Of a stretch of 63,446 nt of DNA, positions 30,139-38,572 are shown piece by piece (the first letter of the stretch is position 1; each line of letters begins with the position of its first letter). This stretch comes from Polyangiaceae bacterium (GTDB lineage: Bacteria; Myxococcota_A; Polyangia; Polyangiales; Polyangiaceae), in the NCBI GenBank assembly GCA_025937895.1, contig JAICQL010000017.1, positions 1 through 63,446 on the forward strand, in the 5' to 3' direction. Under the pieces are notes generated by a model. It saw only the letters and a list, made by a program, of their open reading frames with translations, did not search any database and had not been told where the DNA came from. The translations under genes and the position numbers were made by a program.

Positions 30139-30729
30139 ATGCAAGACCAAGCGATTCGCACGTTGGGCACCCTCTGCGGGGTGGCTGTTCTGTGCGCGGC
30201 GTTCATCGCTGCCTGCGCAGGCACTGACACACCTGCCCGGACGGACGAGTTGGAGCAGCTGATTGCGGACACGTACACCAACGGCGGCCAGGTCGGGGCT
30301 GGAGCGGGTGCCGGGGGCGGCGCGAGCAGCGGTACCGGCGGCGGCGCGGGCTCGGGCGGCGGCATGAGCAGCGGTACCGGGGGTGGCAGCACGGCATCCG
30401 GCGGGGCAAGCGGCGGTGGCTGTGATGGCTTCGCGCTCCTGGAAGAGAGCTGCGGCGGCGGTAACTGTCATGGCGCCCCGTCGCCCGGGTTGCTGACCAA
30501 CTTTGCCTTTGATGTAATGACGGCCGCGGCGCTGGAAGGGCAGCCCTCCGCGGGCAGCGCCTGTACCAGCGATAGCTCGCCCGTATTTGATGCGACCAAC
30601 CCGGCAGCGAGCCTGGTGATGAAGAAGATCGTTGGCTCGGCCACTTGCGGTCAACGGATGCCCATAGGTGGGCCATTTTTGGGGCAGGCTGACATCGATT
30701 GTATCCAGACCTGGATCCAGTCGCTATGA
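30139..30729 (+). CDS. Small Gly-rich lipoprotein with cytochrome-like domain (CX4CH)
   Basis: The ~196-residue protein starts at the second of two adjacent ATGs (30139), closest to AAGGA. It has a lipoprotein signal (VAVLCAAFIAACAGTD; cleavage before Cys). A ~50-residue Gly/Ser/Ala linker precedes a C-terminal domain with CDGFALLEESCGGGNCHGAP. Its tail, CGQRMPIGGPFLGQADIDCI then QTWIQ, closely resembles the distal helix of class I-like cytochrome domains in secreted deltaproteobacterial and planctomycete proteins. The expected CXXCH haem motif is instead CX4CH (CGGGNCH). CX4CH haem sites are known in some multihaem cytochromes, so this may bind haem or be a haem-less relative. Extra cysteines could form disulphides. 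A beta-barrel gene follows after 54 bases, suggesting a two-gene surface unit. Confidence 0.75.
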   Translation: MQDQAIRTLGTLCGVAVLCAAFIAACAGTDTPARTDELEQLIADTYTNGGQVGAGAGAGGGASSGTGGGAGSGGGMSSGTGGGSTASGGASGGGCDGFALLEESCGGGNCHGAPSPGLLTNFAFDVMTAAALEGQPSAGSACTSDSSPVFDATNPAASLVMKKIVGSATCGQRMPIGGPFLGQADIDCIQTWIQSL

Positions 30730-30783
30730 GCGCCGCTGCTTCGTGTGCCCAGCGTCGGCGATCCAAGTTCAAGGAGTAAGCTC

Positions 30784-32172
30784 ATGATCACGAACGTCAC
30801 TTTCGTTCACCAACCCAAAGCCAGCGATGGCGTGACGGGTGCACGAGCCTGGCTGCGGCTGGCGCTGGTGTTTGCGGTTACGGCGGTGTGCTGGCTGGCG
30901 GCGTCGCCGGCTCGGGCCGCCGTGACTGAAGAGGGCGCGCCCAACATGATGGTGCGCCCCTTCGACGGGCCGAAGGGCAAGGCGCTGAACGAGCGCGTGG
31001 TGAAGGTCCTGGAGGAACAGGGCGCGGATCTCGTGCCCGCGGGGTTTGAAGGCCCGACCGCCATGGAGACGGAGGCGGACTACGCGGGCGTGGCGGCGCG
31101 TCTGAACATTCAGGCGTTCATTCTCGGTACCGCCACCAACGATAACACGGGCTGGACGTTGAAGCTCACCGTGCGCCAGGGCTCGGATGGCACCGTGGTC
31201 GGTGAGGGCGAGTTCAAGGCCAGCTGGTTCCCGGGGCTGCTCACCAAGATCGACGAGGAGCTGATCCCCACCCTGGAGAAGGCGCTCTCCGGGGCGAAGG
31301 TGCCGGCGGGCGTGACGGATGAGCCGGAGGAAGCCCCCGAAGCTGCACCCGAAGAGGAGAAACCCGCACCCAAGCCGCTGGAGCTCGACGCAGGCGCCGG
31401 CTTCGTGTTTCGCAACTACGTCGCCAACAACGCCGTGAACATCCCGGGTGTGCTGCAGACGCGCGACCAGAGCGGCGGCATGGCTACCCTGCGCGTGGGC
31501 GCGGCGTTCTACCCGGCGGCCCTGTTCACCAAGGAGTTCCTGGCCAACATCGGCGTGGTGGGCAACTTCGAGCGCAGCCTCGGCGGCAAGACGGCCGCTG
31601 GTGACACCAACGTCGCCAACCTGCCGCAGGGCGATCTCGACACCACCTTGACCTCGTACGATATCGGCCTGCGCGTGAGGCTGCCCATCTCGGACCACGA
31701 GCTCGGGTTCAGCGCTGCCTACGGCGGTCATCAGTTCGAGATCGACGACAACGGTACGGAGTCGAATCCCGAGGCTGGCCCCGCCAAGCTCGTGCCGGAC
31801 GTGAACTACAGCTACATCCGCGTGGGCGCCGACTTCACCTACGGTATGAGCGCGTACTTCCTGACGGGCGACGTCGGGCTGCGGGTCATCAACAGCGCCG
31901 GTGAGGATCCGGGGCAGATCCAGAACGATCGCTGGTTCCCGCGCTCGGACGTGGGCGGTCTCGATGTGGGCCTGACCGGTGGCTACAACGTGAGCGAGCG
32001 CCTGACCATCACCGTGGGCATGGATTTCCGAAACTTCTTCTACACGATGAACTCGCGTCTGGAGGACTTCGGTGTCGACCCGGGCGGTGAGACCACCCGT
32101 CGTCCCGTGGCCGGTGGCGCAAACGACATGTACTTCGCCGGGCTAGTGGCGGCGCGCTACAGCTTGCGCTGA
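30784..32172 (+). CDS. Predicted outer-membrane beta-barrel protein with periplasmic CsgG/LpoB-like N-terminal domain
   Basis: The 462-residue protein starts at ATG 30784 with AAGGAG at 30771-30776. A long signal peptide (LRLALVFAVTAVCWLAASPARA) is cleaved near residue 40. Residues ~45-165 form an alpha/beta domain (MMVRPFDGPKGKALNERVVK; IQAFILGTATNDNTGWTLKL) reminiscent of CsgG/LpoB-type periplasmic domains; this resemblance is by eye. An acidic Pro-rich hinge (EPEEAPEAAPEEEKPAPKP) follows. The remaining ~270 residues alternate polar/hydrophobic strands ending in ARYSLR, as in outer-membrane barrels (LRVGAAFYPAALFTKEFLAN; VNYSYIRVGADFTYGMSAYF). A strong hairpin follows the stop. It is probably co-transcribed with the upstream CX4CH lipoprotein. 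Confidence 0.72.
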   Translation: MITNVTFVHQPKASDGVTGARAWLRLALVFAVTAVCWLAASPARAAVTEEGAPNMMVRPFDGPKGKALNERVVKVLEEQGADLVPAGFEGPTAMETEADYAGVAARLNIQAFILGTATNDNTGWTLKLTVRQGSDGTVVGEGEFKASWFPGLLTKIDEELIPTLEKALSGAKVPAGVTDEPEEAPEAAPEEEKPAPKPLELDAGAGFVFRNYVANNAVNIPGVLQTRDQSGGMATLRVGAAFYPAALFTKEFLANIGVVGNFERSLGGKTAAGDTNVANLPQGDLDTTLTSYDIGLRVRLPISDHELGFSAAYGGHQFEIDDNGTESNPEAGPAKLVPDVNYSYIRVGADFTYGMSAYFLTGDVGLRVINSAGEDPGQIQNDRWFPRSDVGGLDVGLTGGYNVSERLTITVGMDFRNFFYTMNSRLEDFGVDPGGETTRRPVAGGANDMYFAGLVAARYSLR

Positions 32173-32207
32173 GCTGCAATACGCTGCCCGCGAGGCAGCC
32201 GATACGA

Positions 32208-32234
32208 GAAGGCCCGCGCGCTGCGCGGGCCTTC
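32208..32234 (+). terminator. Hairpin terminator between convergent barrel gene and ald
   Basis: A perfect 11-bp stem (GAAGGCCCGCG at 32208-32218; CGCGGGCCTTC at 32224-32234) with a 5-base loop lies 36 bases after the barrel stop and 27 bases before the ald stop. The tail GTCATTT is only weakly T-rich. It probably ends transcription of the rightward gene and may act in both directions. Confidence 0.7.
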
Positions 32235-32260
32235 GTCATTTCATGCCTGCGAGCGGCGGA

Positions 32261-33358
32261 TCAGGCGCGCGGCAGATCCTCGAAGGCCGCGGCTACGTCC
32301 GCGTTGCGGATCTTGCCGCCGGCAAAGTTCAGAGCCTCTCGGTGTCCGCGGTCCACGTCGAGGAAGTCCGCCACCCCGAGCTTCGCCAGGCGCCGAATAT
32401 AGGGGAGGGTGGCGTTGGTCAGCGCGCGTGTGCTGGTCCGCCCGACGGCGGCGGGCATGTTGGCGACGCAGTAGTGCACGACCTGATCCACGATGTACGT
32501 GGGTTGACTGTGGGTGGTGGGGCGCGCCGTCTCGAAGCAGCCGCCCTGATCGATCGACACGTCCACGACGACGCTGCCCGGCTTCATCACGCTGAGCTGG
32601 CGGCGATTGACCAGGCGTGGCGCTGCGCGCCCCGGCAACAGCACGGCACCGATCACCAGATCCGCGCGGGCCAGGTGCTCGTCGATGGCGTGTGGATCGC
32701 CGTACACGGTGGTCACGTTGGCGGGCATGCTGACGTCGAGCGTGCGCAGCGTGGCCAGGTTCACGTCCATGATCACGACGCTGGCACCCATGCCTGCGGC
32801 CACCCGCGCCGCGTTGCTGCCCACCACGCCGCCGCCCAGCACCAGCACGTTGGCGGGCTCGACGCCGGGTACGCCGCCGAGCAGCACGCCGCGCCCCTGC
32901 AGCGGCGCTTCCAGATACTTGGCGCCGGATTGAATCGAGAGGCGCCCGGCGATCTCGCTCATGGGGATGAGCAGCGGCAGGCTGCCGTCGGGGGCGCGCA
33001 AGGTCTCATAGGCGATGCCGGTAAAGCCCGCCTTCAGGCAGCCCTCCGTCAGCTCGCGCGAGCCGGCGCAGTGCAGATAGCCGAAGACGGTGTGCCGCGG
33101 CTGTAGCTTCGAGAGCTCCGCCGGCTGCGGCTCCTTCACTTTGACGATCAGCTCGCTCCGCTCGAAGATGACGTCTGGGCTGGGCACGAGCTCTGCTCCC
33201 GCGCGCTGGTAGTCTTCGTCGGGGTGCCCGCTCCTGGCGCCCGCGCCGGCTTCGATCAGGACGCGATGGCCATCACTGGTGAGGAGCTGTGCTCCCACCG
33301 GACGAAGCGCAACGCGAAACTCGTCCGCCTTGGTCTCTTTGAGAACTCCAACGATCAC
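32261..33358 (-). CDS. ald: Alanine dehydrogenase
   Basis: The enzyme interconverts L-alanine and pyruvate plus ammonia with NAD(H). The 365-residue protein matches family length. Visible landmarks are the N-terminal GVLKETKADEFRVALRP with the substrate-binding Arg, IVKVKEPQ (Lys), FGYLHCAGSRE (catalytic His), the Rossmann motif VLVLGGGVVGSNAARVAAGM, and VVDVSIDQGGCFETARPT with the catalytic Asp. The start is GTG (33358). It can supply ammonia or carbon during amino-acid catabolism, or assimilate ammonium made by NirBD. It shares its fold and ancestry with the PntA N-terminal domain encoded 2.1 kb away, but is clearly Ald because it lacks the membrane part and keeps the alanine-specific motifs. 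Confidence 0.96.
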   Translation of the reverse strand: MIVGVLKETKADEFRVALRPVGAQLLTSDGHRVLIEAGAGARSGHPDEDYQRAGAELVPSPDVIFERSELIVKVKEPQPAELSKLQPRHTVFGYLHCAGSRELTEGCLKAGFTGIAYETLRAPDGSLPLLIPMSEIAGRLSIQSGAKYLEAPLQGRGVLLGGVPGVEPANVLVLGGGVVGSNAARVAAGMGASVVIMDVNLATLRTLDVSMPANVTTVYGDPHAIDEHLARADLVIGAVLLPGRAAPRLVNRRQLSVMKPGSVVVDVSIDQGGCFETARPTTHSQPTYIVDQVVHYCVANMPAAVGRTSTRALTNATLPYIRRLAKLGVADFLDVDRGHREALNFAGGKIRNADVAAAFEDLPRA

Positions 33359-33423
33359 ACCTTAGTCATGTAGCCAATTGGGCAGCGGAGCAAGCGAGCC
33401 CCCGAGAACACCGACTGGCCAAC

Positions 33424-35112
33424 TTAACGAAGAAACAGCTTGGCGAGCAGGCTGGGCTTCTTCTGTGGATCACGCTTGCGCATGGCATGCAGGCGCAGCT
33501 CGCGTGCAGCATCGACATTGCCTGGTTCGCGCCGCAGCACGAAGCGAAACTCTCGCACGGCATCCTCTTCACGCCCGAGGCGGTTGAGCACCTGGCCGCG
33601 GTAGAAGCGGATCGCCAAGTTTTCGCGATCCTTCAGCACTGCGCGATCGAGCGCGGCCACGATCTGTGCGGCTTGCTCGGGCTGACTGAGCTGCCCCAGG
33701 TGCGCGCGCAACCATGCGTGTAGGGCCAGGTACTCCGCGTTGCCCGTGTCCAGCTCACAGGCCTCGCGGGCCAGCTTCTCGGCCGCCTCGAGCTGCTGGC
33801 GCTGCACGTGCTCGCGGGCGCTCTCGAAGCGCTCGCGCGCCTGTGCGAGCACCGCTGGATCGGTCGGGTGCAAGCTGGCGACAGACTGGCTACGGCGCTC
33901 CGCGCCGGGCCGCTGGCTGCTGCCCGCAGGCGGCGCCGCGGAGGGGCGGGAGGCGCCAGGGGCGGTGGTCTGCGCCGGTGGGCGGCTCAGGCCGGGCAGC
34001 GACGGCGAGCGGCGCAGGCCCGTGGCGGGTCCCGAGGGCCTCAGCGCAGGCAAGGACGGCGGCACGAGGCTGCCCGGCTGCGGCACGGCGCTCAGCGGAC
34101 CAGTCGCGGCGCTCCGCGGCGGCTGCGAAGCGCGCACCGGCGCCAGCGAGGCGCGTACGGGCGGTACCGACACGCGCAGGGCCGGCAGCGAAGCGCGGGC
34201 GGGCGGCAGCGAAGCGCCAGGCGGCAGCGAAGCACCAGGCGGCAGCGAAGCACCAGGCGGCAGCGAAGCACCAGGCGGCGGCACCGAGCGCGGGGCAGGT
34301 CGCGAGCGCAGCGGGCTGCCCAGCGGCGGCCGTGAGTGGCGCCGCAGATTGGCGTCGACCGGACCGAGTTGCTGGCCGTGGTCCAGCTGCTGGGTGAGCG
34401 CGAGCACGTAGATCAGCCGCTGCAGCCGCTCACTGTCGATGAGCCCGACGCGCTGCAGTTCCTCGATCGCACGCGGGCGTGCGCGCAGCGCGGTGAGCAC
34501 CATCTGCTCCTGGGGTGCCAGCCCAAATCGATCCGGCACGGCCGCCGGGTGCAGGCGCAGCTTGCGCCCGATCAGCGCGCGCAGCAGCTCCAGCTGTCTC
34601 GGGCTGCTGCCGCTCGCATCACGCTGGGCCAGCCAGATCAGTGCCAGCGGGTCAGCCTCGCAGGGCAGCCAGTCCGCCAGGAAGTCGCGGTTCGGGTAGA
34701 AGCCGTATGCGCTCGAGCTCGGTAGCCGCGCAATGCTGGAGACGCGGCGCCCGAGCTGCTCGCTCAGCACCGCGTGCAACTCCTCGCTGGAGAGCGCTTG
34801 CCGCTCGAGCAGGAGCTGCCCGAGCGCGCGCCGCCGCGACCCCTGCTGGTCCAGACCCTCTTGCAGTGCTGGCTCGCTGATCAGCCCTGCCTTCAGCAGC
34901 AGCTGACCGAGTGGCTCCACGGATGAGCTGACCCTGGCCTTGATGACCTGCCCGCGCTGCATCACCAGGGCGCTCCTGGCGCCTTCCACTGTCTCGAACA
35001 CGAAGGAGCCATCGAGCTGGTGCTCCAGGGCTGCAACCAGCAACTCACTGAGAGAGCTCTGGGCGAGCCGGCCGCGAGTGGCGGGACTGAGAGCGGGCCA
35101 GAGGGTCGTCAT
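33424..35112 (-). CDS. DUF4388-like / MshEN / TPR regulatory protein
   Basis: The 562-residue cytoplasmic protein has three parts. Residues ~15-65 resemble the DUF4388 (PATAN-like) domain of deltaproteobacterial regulators (SLSELLVAALEHQLDGSFVF). Residues ~68-125 contain two MshEN-like repeats (LGQLLLKAGLISEPALQEGL and LGQLLLERQALSSEELHAVL), the type that binds c-di-GMP in MshE; in both, the leading Arg of the RLG motif is replaced (Pro, Ala). A long Pro/Ala/Arg linker with PPGASL repeats follows. The last ~140 residues are TPR-like (LAREACELDTGNAEYLALHA; VLNRLGREEDAVREFRFVLR). It is probably an adaptor in surface-motility or polarity signalling, but no partner is adjacent. It stands alone between ald and pntA. 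Confidence 0.7.
   Translation of the reverse strand: MTTLWPALSPATRGRLAQSSLSELLVAALEHQLDGSFVFETVEGARSALVMQRGQVIKARVSSSVEPLGQLLLKAGLISEPALQEGLDQQGSRRRALGQLLLERQALSSEELHAVLSEQLGRRVSSIARLPSSSAYGFYPNRDFLADWLPCEADPLALIWLAQRDASGSSPRQLELLRALIGRKLRLHPAAVPDRFGLAPQEQMVLTALRARPRAIEELQRVGLIDSERLQRLIYVLALTQQLDHGQQLGPVDANLRRHSRPPLGSPLRSRPAPRSVPPPGASLPPGASLPPGASLPPGASLPPARASLPALRVSVPPVRASLAPVRASQPPRSAATGPLSAVPQPGSLVPPSLPALRPSGPATGLRRSPSLPGLSRPPAQTTAPGASRPSAAPPAGSSQRPGAERRSQSVASLHPTDPAVLAQARERFESAREHVQRQQLEAAEKLAREACELDTGNAEYLALHAWLRAHLGQLSQPEQAAQIVAALDRAVLKDRENLAIRFYRGQVLNRLGREEDAVREFRFVLRREPGNVDAARELRLHAMRKRDPQKKPSLLAKLFLR
34206..34277. repeat. 18-bp tandem repeat, 4 copies, encoding PPGASL
   Basis: Four consecutive 18-base units (GCAGCGAAGCACCAGGCG; first copy with one change) lie at 34206-34277. 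On the minus strand they encode Pro-Pro-Gly-Ala-Ser-Leu in the linker of the DUF4388-like protein. The repeat is in frame. Confidence 0.92.
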
Positions 35113-35497
35113 TTCTTTGATCGCGCCTGACCAGAAAAGGTAGCGCAGCTCTCGCTCACCGCACGTTTTCGCGCCGCTCGCCGCACCCAGCCGTACCGGC
35201 GCTCTCGCCCTCGATCCTTACCTCACAGCCCGATCACCCCGCTCGGCGCAGCCCGCCCGCGCCCGACCGACATCGCCGTCGACACGCCGCCCACGTGCTG
35301 CTCTCGTTAAAGCTTTGCCGCAACTTCGCGCGGTTTTCGCTGCAACTCTCGCGCTGCCGGCCACGCCTGCGCAGCGCGGGTGAGCACGATCGCATTCTTC
35401 AACCGCCCGGGGCGCTGATTTTGGAGTATGACCCCCGCGCGCCCGGAGGCAGCGCCGCCGCGGTTTCGCTCGCAATTCTCAACAATCCATAACAGTA
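35113..35497. other. 385-bp divergent intergenic region upstream of pntA
   Basis: This region separates the leftward DUF4388-like gene from rightward pntA. No gene is recognised. The last ~30 bases before pntA are AT-richer (TCAACAATCCATAACAGTA), and no Shine-Dalgarno sequence precedes the pntA ATG, so initiation there is SD-independent or the mRNA is nearly leaderless. No riboswitch is evident. Confidence 0.5.
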
Positions 35498-37048
35498 ATG
35501 AAAATCGCAGTTCCTCGGGAGATTCATCCAGGCGAGCGGCGCGTTGCCGCCACGCCCGAGACGGTAAAGCGCCTGATCAAGCTCGGCTTCGAGGTGTCGA
35601 TCGCCGCCGGTGCAGGCGTGGGCTCTTCGCTGCCGGACGCGGCCTACGCGGCCGCCGGCGCAACGATCGTGAGCGATCAGCTCGCGATCTGGCAAGAGGG
35701 CGACATCGTGCTCAAGGTGCGACCGCCCGAGCACGACCCTGCGCTGGGTCGGCACGAGGCCGATCTGCTGCGCGCAGGCGCCACTCTCGTCAGCTTCATC
35801 TGGCCCGCGGCCAATACCGAGCTGCTGGAGAAGCTGGCGGCGCGCAAGGCGACCGTGCTGGCGATGGATCAGGTGCCGCGCGTGACACGCGCGCAGAAGA
35901 TGGACGCGCTGAGCTCGATGGCGAACATCGCCGGCTATCGCGCCATCATCGAGGCGGCGAGCTTCTTCGGACGCTTCTTCACCGGGCAGATGACCGCCGC
36001 AGGCAAGGTGCCGCCGGCCAAGGTCCTGGTGATCGGCGCGGGCGTGGCAGGCCTGGCCGCCATCGGCACGGCGCGCAGCCTGGGCGCCATCGTGCGCGCC
36101 TTCGACACGCGCCCGATGGTGAAGGAGCAGGTCGAGAGCATGGGGGCCGAGTTCCTGCAGGTGAACATCCAGGAGGACGGCTCCGGTCAGGGCGGCTACG
36201 CCAAGACGATGAGCCCCGAGTTCATCGCCGCGGAGATGGCGCTGTTCGCCGAGCAAGCGCGCGATGTGGACATCATCGTGACCACCGCGCTCATCCCGGG
36301 CAAGCTCGCGCCGCAGCTGCTGGACGCCTCGATCGTCCACGCCATGAAGCCGGGCTCTGTGATCGTGGATCTGGCCGCCGAGGCTGGTGGCAACTGTGAG
36401 CTGACCAAGCCGGGTGAGGTGGTGGTCGAGCGCGGCGTGACCATCATTGGCTACATCGACTTGCCGAGCCGCCTGGCCCCCACCGCCAGCCAGCTGTACG
36501 GGACGAACCTGTGTCACCTGCTGGGTGACATGGGCGGCGCCAAGAGCTGGAACGTGAACCTGGACGACGAGGTGGTGCGCGGCGCGCTGGTGCTGCTGGA
36601 CGGCAAGCTCATGTGGCCGCCGCCGCCGCGGCCCGTTGCGCTGCCCGCGCCAGTCGCCAAGGTCTCTTCCATTCCGCCCAAGGCGCCGGAGCCGCCGCCC
36701 CCTTCACCCGTGCTGCGCGGGCTGGGCATGGCCGTCGGCGCGCTGGCGTTGCTCGGCCTGGGCCAGGTAGCGCCGCCGGCTTTTCTAAATCATTTCACCG
36801 TGTTCGTGCTGGCCTGTTTCATTGGCTACCAGGTGGTGTGGAACGTCACTCCGGCGCTGCACACCCCGCTGATGAGCGTCACCAACGCCATCAGCGGCAT
36901 CATCCTGATCGGCGGCCTGCTGCAGGTGTCAGGGCCGCCCGCCTCGCCGGTCACCATCCTGGCCGCCATCGCCGTGCTGCTCGCCATGATCAACGTGGCC
37001 GGCGGCTTTCTCGTTACCCAGCGCATGCTGGCGATGTTCCGTCGCTGA
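35498..37048 (+). CDS. pntA: Proton-translocating NAD(P) transhydrogenase subunit alpha
   Basis: With PntB it couples proton flow to hydride transfer from NADH to NADP+, supplying NADPH. The 516-residue protein starts [20 protein letters not shown]. The NAD(H)-binding domain I (~1-370) includes [37 protein letters not shown] and [21 protein letters not shown] Pro-rich linker leads to the membrane domain with four hydrophobic segments ([59 protein letters not shown]). It is thus a full-length E. coli-type alpha subunit, not split into PntAA/PntAB. No Shine-Dalgarno is seen. pntB begins 12 bases downstream. Confidence 0.96.
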   Translation: MKIAVPREIHPGERRVAATPETVKRLIKLGFEVSIAAGAGVGSSLPDAAYAAAGATIVSDQLAIWQEGDIVLKVRPPEHDPALGRHEADLLRAGATLVSFIWPAANTELLEKLAARKATVLAMDQVPRVTRAQKMDALSSMANIAGYRAIIEAASFFGRFFTGQMTAAGKVPPAKVLVIGAGVAGLAAIGTARSLGAIVRAFDTRPMVKEQVESMGAEFLQVNIQEDGSGQGGYAKTMSPEFIAAEMALFAEQARDVDIIVTTALIPGKLAPQLLDASIVHAMKPGSVIVDLAAEAGGNCELTKPGEVVVERGVTIIGYIDLPSRLAPTASQLYGTNLCHLLGDMGGAKSWNVNLDDEVVRGALVLLDGKLMWPPPPRPVALPAPVAKVSSIPPKAPEPPPPSPVLRGLGMAVGALALLGLGQVAPPAFLNHFTVFVLACFIGYQVVWNVTPALHTPLMSVTNAISGIILIGGLLQVSGPPASPVTILAAIAVLLAMINVAGGFLVTQRMLAMFRR

Positions 37049-37060
37049 GCAGGATTGGCC

Positions 37061-38479
37061 ATGTCTGAAAGTCTCGTCACCGTTCTGTACCTGCTCTCCG
37101 GAGCGCTGTTCATCCTCTCGCTGAGTGGCCTCAGCGCGCAGGAGACCGCCAGCCGCGGCAACCGCTTCGGCGTGCTCGGCATGTTGATCGCAATCGCCAC
37201 CACCGCCTTCGGCGCGCAGGTCAGCGGCTCCGGCTACGTGGTGCTGGCGCTGTGCGTGGCCGTGGGCGCCGGCATCGGGGCGGTGCTGGCCGCTCGCGTG
37301 GAGATGACCGCCATGCCCGAGCTGGTCGCCATCCTGCACAGCTTCGTGGGTCTGGCGGCGGTGATGGTCGGCTTCGCCACCCACCTCGCACCTCAACATC
37401 TCACGGGGGTGGAGCACACCATCCACGAGATCGAGATCTTCGTCGGCGTGTTCGTGGGCATGGTCACCTTCACCGGGTCGGTGGTGGCCTATGGCAAGCT
37501 GCGGGGCACGCTCAGCGGCAAGCCTCTGCTGTTGCCCGCGCGGCACTGGCTCAATCTGGCCATGCTGCTCGTGTGCGTCGCGCTGGGGGTGCGCTTTGCC
37601 GGCGCGCCGGAGGCGGTGGCGTTGCAGTCGCTGCTGATCATGACCGGAGTGGCGGGCGTGTTCGGTGTGCACATGGTGATGGCCATCGGCGGCGCCGACA
37701 TGCCCGTCGTGGTCTCCATGCTCAACAGCTACTCGGGCTGGGCCGCCTCGGCGGCGGGCTTCATGCTCAGCAATGATCTGCTGATCCTGACCGGCGCGCT
37801 CGTGGGCTCGAGCGGTGCCATCCTGAGCTACATCATGTGTCGCGCCATGAACCGCTCGTTCTTCAGTGTGATCATGGGCGGGTTCGGCGGGGCCACGGTC
37901 ACGCCCAGCGCGCAGGCACCGACGGGGGAGGTGCAGAGCATCGACGTGGCGGAGACGGTCCAGCTGCTGCGCGAGTCCAAGCGCGTGATCATCGTCCCCG
38001 GCTACGGCATGGCCGTGGCCCAGGCGCAGTATCCGCTGTACGAGATCTGCAAGACGCTGGGCGCGCAGGGCGCCAAGGTGCGCTTCGCCATTCATCCCGT
38101 CGCTGGGCGCTTACCTGGTCACATGAACGTGCTCCTGGCAGAGGCCAAGGTGCCGTACGACACCGTGTTCGAGATGGAGGAGATCAACGAGGATTTCCCG
38201 GAGACGGACGTGGTGCTCGTGATCGGTGCGAACGACATCGTCAACCCGGGCGCTCTCGACGACCCTGCCAGCCCGATCTACGGCATGCCGGTCCTGGAGG
38301 TGTGGAAGGCGGGCACCACTATCGTGATGAAGCGCGGCATGGCCTCGGGCTACGCCGGCGTGGACAACCCGTTGTTCTACAAGGAGAACAACCGCATGTT
38401 GTTCGGTGACGCGCGCAAGAACGTCGAGGCTATCCTGGCCGGGCTACGCCAGGGTCGGGGCGCTGAAGCCGCTGAGTGA
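37061..38479 (+). CDS. pntB: Proton-translocating NAD(P) transhydrogenase subunit beta
   Basis: The 472-residue product has N-terminal membrane helices ([60 protein letters not shown]) and the C-terminal NADP(H)-binding domain III ([76 protein letters not shown]). I chose ATG 37061 with AGGA spaced properly; a TTG at 37055 is also in frame. The stop codon lies within the first unit of a 26-bp tandem repeat. The gene converges on hslO. Confidence 0.97.
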   Translation: MSESLVTVLYLLSGALFILSLSGLSAQETASRGNRFGVLGMLIAIATTAFGAQVSGSGYVVLALCVAVGAGIGAVLAARVEMTAMPELVAILHSFVGLAAVMVGFATHLAPQHLTGVEHTIHEIEIFVGVFVGMVTFTGSVVAYGKLRGTLSGKPLLLPARHWLNLAMLLVCVALGVRFAGAPEAVALQSLLIMTGVAGVFGVHMVMAIGGADMPVVVSMLNSYSGWAASAAGFMLSNDLLILTGALVGSSGAILSYIMCRAMNRSFFSVIMGGFGGATVTPSAQAPTGEVQSIDVAETVQLLRESKRVIIVPGYGMAVAQAQYPLYEICKTLGAQGAKVRFAIHPVAGRLPGHMNVLLAEAKVPYDTVFEMEEINEDFPETDVVLVIGANDIVNPGALDDPASPIYGMPVLEVWKAGTTIVMKRGMASGYAGVDNPLFYKENNRMLFGDARKNVEAILAGLRQGRGAEAAE

Positions 38480-38545
38480 ATTGGCGGCGAAGCGCCGCTG
38501 AGTGAACCGGCGGCGAAGCGCCGCTGAGTGAACCGGCGGCGAAGC
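38468..38545. repeat. 26-bp tandem repeat, 3 copies, spanning the pntB stop
   Basis: Three units of GCCGCTGAGTGAACCGGCGG plus CGAAGC lie at 38468-38493 (two differences), 38494-38519 and 38520-38545. The first copy contains the last codons and stop of pntB (GCTGAGTGA); the rest are in the gap before convergent hslO. Because 26 is not a multiple of three, expansion of the first unit would not extend PntB: its own TGA stays first. Confidence 0.93.
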
Positions 38546-38572
38546 CGCTCGTCAGGCGCCGTGGGCCGCTGC

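Noticed and set aside
38468..38545. CRISPR-like array
   Set aside because: The 26-bp units are directly adjacent with no spacers, and no cas gene is present.
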